Program-made: the position numbers and the translations under genes | Source of the DNA: Algoriphagus sp. AGSA1 | Lineage (GTDB): Bacteria; Bacteroidota; Bacteroidia; Cytophagales; Cyclobacteriaceae | DNA: 64,000 nucleotides | Direction of reading: 5' to 3' | Assembly: GCF_021390545.1 (NCBI RefSeq) | Contig: NZ_JAJUWR010000016.1 | Location: 1 to 64,000 of the forward strand | In this document: positions 60,608 to 64,000 of the stretch, one piece after another | Numbering within the stretch: position 1 is the first letter of the stretch | How the letters are laid out: every line of letters begins with the position of its first letter | The notes under the pieces: model-generated | Told to the model about the DNA's origin: nothing | Database searches by the model: none | Seen by the model: only the letters and a program-made list of their open reading frames with translations

Positions 60608-62059
60608 CTACCTCACACTATAACTCTGCATAAATGGCTGTCCGTTCGAGGCTACACCTTCAAGTAAAAGCCTTCCGCTGTATTTCTCCAGGTAGGCACC
60701 GACTTTGTTAGGATCTTGCGCAGGGTTTCCATTGATCTGGGTGATGATGAATCCTTCCCGCAACCCGAGCTCCCGTAGATATCCTCTGGTCAATCCGGTG
60801 ATTTTGATACCATAATCCACCCCAAATTTGTCTTTCTCTATGGTATTCACCGCTTCCAGTCTTGCCCCTAAAATACCTGAGCTATAGAATTCCCGCTTAA
60901 TTACTCCGTTACCGCCTTCTAGGTTTTGAAGTCGGAGTTCAGCTGTTTTTGAGCTTCCCTTTCGTAGAAAATTCACACTCAGATCATCGCCTGGATAATA
61001 ATAGGACAATGCTTCTTCGAAACTTCCTTTTCCGGTAATTACCTGGTTTCCAAGTTTTGTGATCACATCATTGCGCTGCAATCCGGCCTGCTCTGCCGCA
61101 CCCCCTTTGATCACATGGGTGACTATGACTCCATCTAGCGTTTTGATGTTCATTTCTTCCGCCAATTCAGGTGTGATTTCTACCGCCTCTATACCTGGAA
61201 TGGCTTTTTGGACTTCTCCGTATTGTATAAGGTCATTGGACACTTTCAGGGCAATATCCACTGGTACTGCAAATCCATATCCTGTATAAGATCCTGTTCT
61301 GGAAAGGATAGCGGTATTGATCCCTACCAGTTCTCCATTTACGTTGACAAGAGCACCCCCAGAGTTGCCCGGGTTGATGGGTGCATCTGTCTGAATAAAG
61401 CTTTCCAGAGGAAAATCCCCTCCTAGGATATTGATCTGACGCTCTTTGGCAGAGACTATCCCGGCAGTGACAGTGGAGGTAAGATTAAATGGATTTCCAA
61501 CTGCAAGTACCCACTCTCCGATCTTCAGATCCCGGCTGCTGCCACGCTTAATTGCGGGCAGATTGGTTTCTTCTATTTTCAAAACCGCTATGTCGGTGTT
61601 TTTATCTGTGCCGATCAGTTTGGCTTTGTACGTTCTCTTCTTATGTACCACTTCTATGGTTTCCGCCCGGTCTATCACGTGGTTATTGGTGACGATATAG
61701 CCATCTGCTGAAATAATCACACCGGAACCTGTACTGACTTGCTGGGTGGGTACCCCCCCTCCTCCGAAGAAGTAATCAAACATACTGTATCTTCTGGGAT
61801 CGGTTCCGGAGAAGTTCTTGATAAAGACAACAGACTCTGTACTGTTTTCCGATGCTTCGACAAAAGAAATTGGCGCATCAGTAGCAGCGTATGGCCTTGT
61901 GGAAGGTTGATGTTGGGAAGTAAAGCTTACCTCAGCGGTATTGGGTTCAGGAGCATTATAAAACTGTTCTGTTTCCGAAAAATTGATTGATGTCCAGACT
62001 GCAGCTCCGGCCAAGCCTGCCAGAAAGGACACTCCGGTTGTTTTGAATAGACTGTTCAT
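60608..62059 (-). CDS. degP: DegP/HtrA-type periplasmic serine protease
   Basis: A 483-residue trypsin-like protease with an N-terminal membrane or signal segment (about 10-26). The catalytic triad is complete: His127 (TNNHVID), Asp156 (KNTDIAVL) and Ser233 (GNSGGAL). Two PDZ domains follow (about 290-385, with GLQRNDVITKLG, and about 400-480, with LREGFIITQINGNPA). It degrades misfolded envelope proteins. Transcribed alone. Confidence 0.95.
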   Translation of the reverse strand: MNSLFKTTGVSFLAGLAGAAVWTSINFSETEQFYNAPEPNTAEVSFTSQHQPSTRPYAATDAPISFVEASENSTESVVFIKNFSGTDPRRYSMFDYFFGGGGVPTQQVSTGSGVIISADGYIVTNNHVIDRAETIEVVHKKRTYKAKLIGTDKNTDIAVLKIEETNLPAIKRGSSRDLKIGEWVLAVGNPFNLTSTVTAGIVSAKERQINILGGDFPLESFIQTDAPINPGNSGGALVNVNGELVGINTAILSRTGSYTGYGFAVPVDIALKVSNDLIQYGEVQKAIPGIEAVEITPELAEEMNIKTLDGVIVTHVIKGGAAEQAGLQRNDVITKLGNQVITGKGSFEEALSYYYPGDDLSVNFLRKGSSKTAELRLQNLEGGNGVIKREFYSSGILGARLEAVNTIEKDKFGVDYGIKITGLTRGYLRELGLREGFIITQINGNPAQDPNKVGAYLEKYSGRLLLEGVASNGQPFMQSYSVR

Positions 62060-62289
62060 AGCGAATTATTTATCAAAGTGACGGATTGCACTGGTTTCTG
62101 TTGAGAATTTCACTTTTTTTAAGTTCAAAGTGTAATAAAATCTCTTCTTTTTGGCCTTTAAAAATATGCCATCTGATAAAATCTGACGAATTGTACAAGG
62201 AAAAGTGGGAGCATCTTGTAATTTTGTCAGCAATTGAGAAAACTCACCAAATCTAAAGAGTTTTGATTTACTCAACAATCCAAAACTGA

Positions 62290-63456
62290 ATGACAGAACC
62301 CAAACGCGTAGCCATTCTGGGCAGCACCGGAAGTATTGGTACCCAAACCCTGGAGGTGATCCGCCAACATCCTGAAGATTTTATTGTGGAGGTTCTGACC
62401 GCACAGAATAATGCGGATTTACTGGTTGCACAAGCGCTGGAGTTTAATCCAAACGTGGTAGTGATCGGTAATGAAACACTGTACTCCAAAGTTCGGGATA
62501 TCCTTCAGCCAAAGGACATTAAAGTGTATGCGGGCGACAAAGCTATTGCCCAAGTGGTGGAGATGGAAACTATTGATGTGGTTTTGACCGCATTGGTAGG
62601 CTATTCCGGGCTGATTCCTACGGTAAATGCCATTAAGGCAGGTAAGCAGATTGCCTTGGCAAACAAAGAGACTCTTGTTGTAGCAGGAGAGATTATCACT
62701 GCTTTGGCAAAAGAAAACCGGGTCAATATCTATCCTGTGGATTCTGAGCATTCCGCGATTTTTCAGTGCCTGATCGGTGAGTTTCATAATCCTATTGAAA
62801 AAATCATCCTTACTGCCTCCGGCGGCCCGTTTAGGGGTAAGGACAGAACTTTCCTGGAAACTGTAACTTGTGAACAGGCACTTAAGCATCCCAATTGGGA
62901 CATGGGTGCAAAAATCACTATAGATTCTGCCTCCTTGATGAATAAGGGCTTGGAAGTGATCGAGGCAAAATGGCTGTTCGGGCTGAAAACTGAGCAGATT
63001 GATGTGGTCGTACATCCTCAGAGTATTGTACATTCCATGGTTCAGTTTGAAGATGGATCGATCAAAGCACAACTTGGATTACCAGATATGCGTATTCCAA
63101 TTCAGTTTGCCCTGAGCTTTCCTGATCGGCTGAAAAGTGATTTCGAGCGGTTTGACTTTATGGATTATCCTCAATTGACCTTCGAACAACCGGATTTAAC
63201 AACCTTTAAGAATCTTCAGCTGGCCTATGATGCCCTTGCAAAAGGAGGGAATGCGCCATGTGTGTTGAATGCTGCCAATGAAATAGCGGTTGCGGCTTTC
63301 CTGAATAAAGAAGTGGGTTTTCTGGAAATGTCAGAGCTGATTGGCGAAACTCTCGAAAAAGCTGAGTTTATTGCACATCCAAAGTTGGAGGATTATGTGG
63401 AGACGGATAAGCGGGCAAGAGAAATTACAAAAGAACTAATAACGAATAAAGTATAA
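62290..63456 (+). CDS. dxr: 1-deoxy-D-xylulose-5-phosphate reductoisomerase
   Basis: A 388-residue enzyme converting DXP to 2-C-methyl-erythritol 4-phosphate with NADPH in the MEP isoprenoid pathway. NADPH motif ILGSTGSIGTQTLEVIR (about 9-25), LANKETLVVAG, metal and substrate site VDSEHSAIFQC, the loop LTASGGPFRG, and MNKGLEVIEAKWLF. All expected motifs are present. The stop overlaps the RseP start by 1 bp (TAATG). Confidence 0.97.
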   Translation: MTEPKRVAILGSTGSIGTQTLEVIRQHPEDFIVEVLTAQNNADLLVAQALEFNPNVVVIGNETLYSKVRDILQPKDIKVYAGDKAIAQVVEMETIDVVLTALVGYSGLIPTVNAIKAGKQIALANKETLVVAGEIITALAKENRVNIYPVDSEHSAIFQCLIGEFHNPIEKIILTASGGPFRGKDRTFLETVTCEQALKHPNWDMGAKITIDSASLMNKGLEVIEAKWLFGLKTEQIDVVVHPQSIVHSMVQFEDGSIKAQLGLPDMRIPIQFALSFPDRLKSDFERFDFMDYPQLTFEQPDLTTFKNLQLAYDALAKGGNAPCVLNAANEIAVAAFLNKEVGFLEMSELIGETLEKAEFIAHPKLEDYVETDKRAREITKELITNKV

Positions 63457-64000
63457 TGGATACCTTAATTATGGTGGGCCAATTACTCCTGGGATTGTCG
63501 ATCCTGGTGGGTTTACACGAGTTGGGCCACTTGCTTACCGCCAAGATGTTTGGCATGAGAGTAGAAAAATTCTCAATTGGATTTCCTCCGAAAATCGCCG
63601 GATTCCAGTATGGGGAAACCGAATATTCCATTGGGGCTATTCCACTGGGAGGATTTGTAAAAATCTCCGGAATGGTGGATGAATCCATGGATTCAGAGCA
63701 AATGTCCGGGGAGCCACAGCCTTGGGAGTTTCGCTCCAAGCCAGCTTGGCAGCGTCTGATCGTAATGTTGGGCGGAATTATTGTCAATGTGGTTACCGGA
63801 ATCGTGATTTTCGTGATCTTGGTTTATAATAATGGGGAAACCTATTTCTCCCGGGACCAAATCATAGAAAACGGCATTGTTGCCCTTGAAATAGGTGAGT
63901 CTATAGGTTTGCAAACAGGTGATAAGATCTTGGATATCAATGGTGAACCCTATGAAACACTCAGTGATCTTACTTCAGGTTCAGCTTTGCTCAGTGAAAA
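63456..64000 (+). CDS. rseP: RIP metalloprotease RseP (5' part)
   Basis: The reading frame opens at 63456 and runs off the window. The first membrane helix carries the zinc site HELGH (about residues 21-25), followed by SIGAIPLGGFVKISGM, a typical RseP segment, then a second membrane helix (about 106-125) and the start of a PDZ domain (GLQTGDKILDINGEP). The family cleaves anti-sigma factors and signal peptides inside the membrane. Coupled to dxr, as in many bacteria. About 181 codons are visible. Confidence 0.93.
   Translation, partial: MDTLIMVGQLLLGLSILVGLHELGHLLTAKMFGMRVEKFSIGFPPKIAGFQYGETEYSIGAIPLGGFVKISGMVDESMDSEQMSGEPQPWEFRSKPAWQRLIVMLGGIIVNVVTGIVIFVILVYNNGETYFSRDQIIENGIVALEIGESIGLQTGDKILDINGEPYETLSDLTSGSALLSE

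Overview
The window looks like chromosomal DNA of a Bacteroidota member, order Cytophagales, probably Cyclobacteriaceae (Algoriphagus-like). The grounds are a SusC/SusD pair, a TonB receptor-DUF4249 pair, DUF4221 and DUF2721 families, a TTTG-N19-TANNTTTG promoter and many lipoproteins with short Bacteroidota lipoboxes. The genus is inference from protein flavour only. No rRNA, phage, CRISPR or intact transposase was seen.

Layout. 1-900: a minus-strand tRNA array (Lys, Arg, Pro, Lys) with two decayed tRNA-like remnants and a GIY-YIG gene that reads into one of them. 2291-10399: a divergent locus for oxidative (3-keto) sugar or glycoside breakdown: DUF1080 hydrolase, cytochrome c, Gfo/Idh/MocA dehydrogenase, three TIM-barrel isomerase-like proteins, GMC oxidoreductase and its Tat-signal small subunit. 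Its nucleoside/sugar permease is reduced to the two gene ends. 11287-25138: mixed metabolism (GH16 with one nonsense codon, CsbD, HmgA, PafA phosphatase, aminopeptidase P, ArsR, YjjG, PruA, FabG, LpdA). 25232-30504: ECF sigma and anti-sigma pair, a long palindromic element, a truncated DUF2721 copy, then a three-gene exported cassette (Cys-rich peptide, DUF4221 lipoprotein, CxxC lipoprotein) just before the intact DUF2721 gene. 30501-34932: threonine aldolase, RarA, MarR, ferredoxin reductase, ferredoxin.

34933-44138: hairpin-rich intergenic DNA, an unusual CxC-start exported protein, an AAA/DUF4143 ATPase behind 32-bp tandem repeats, a Dph6-like PP-loop protein, a DUF389 protein, an AGE-family epimerase and a RES-Xre toxin-antitoxin pair. 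44150-49489: methylmalonyl-CoA mutase subunits and dnaA. 49604-60517: an orphan HI0074-like protein, a SusC/SusD pair, and a TonB receptor-DUF4249-MG2-like operon. 60608-64000: DegP/HtrA protease, Dxr and the start of RseP.

Two themes stand out. First, decay by internal deletion or single-base loss: the permease, one DUF4221 copy, one DUF2721 copy, the GH16 gene and the tRNA remnants. Second, intergenic palindromes, often with 3-nt loops, placed at gene ends. The best candidates for something undescribed are the peptide/propeller/CxxC cassette at 27201-29048 and the 195-bp palindromic element at 26671-26865.
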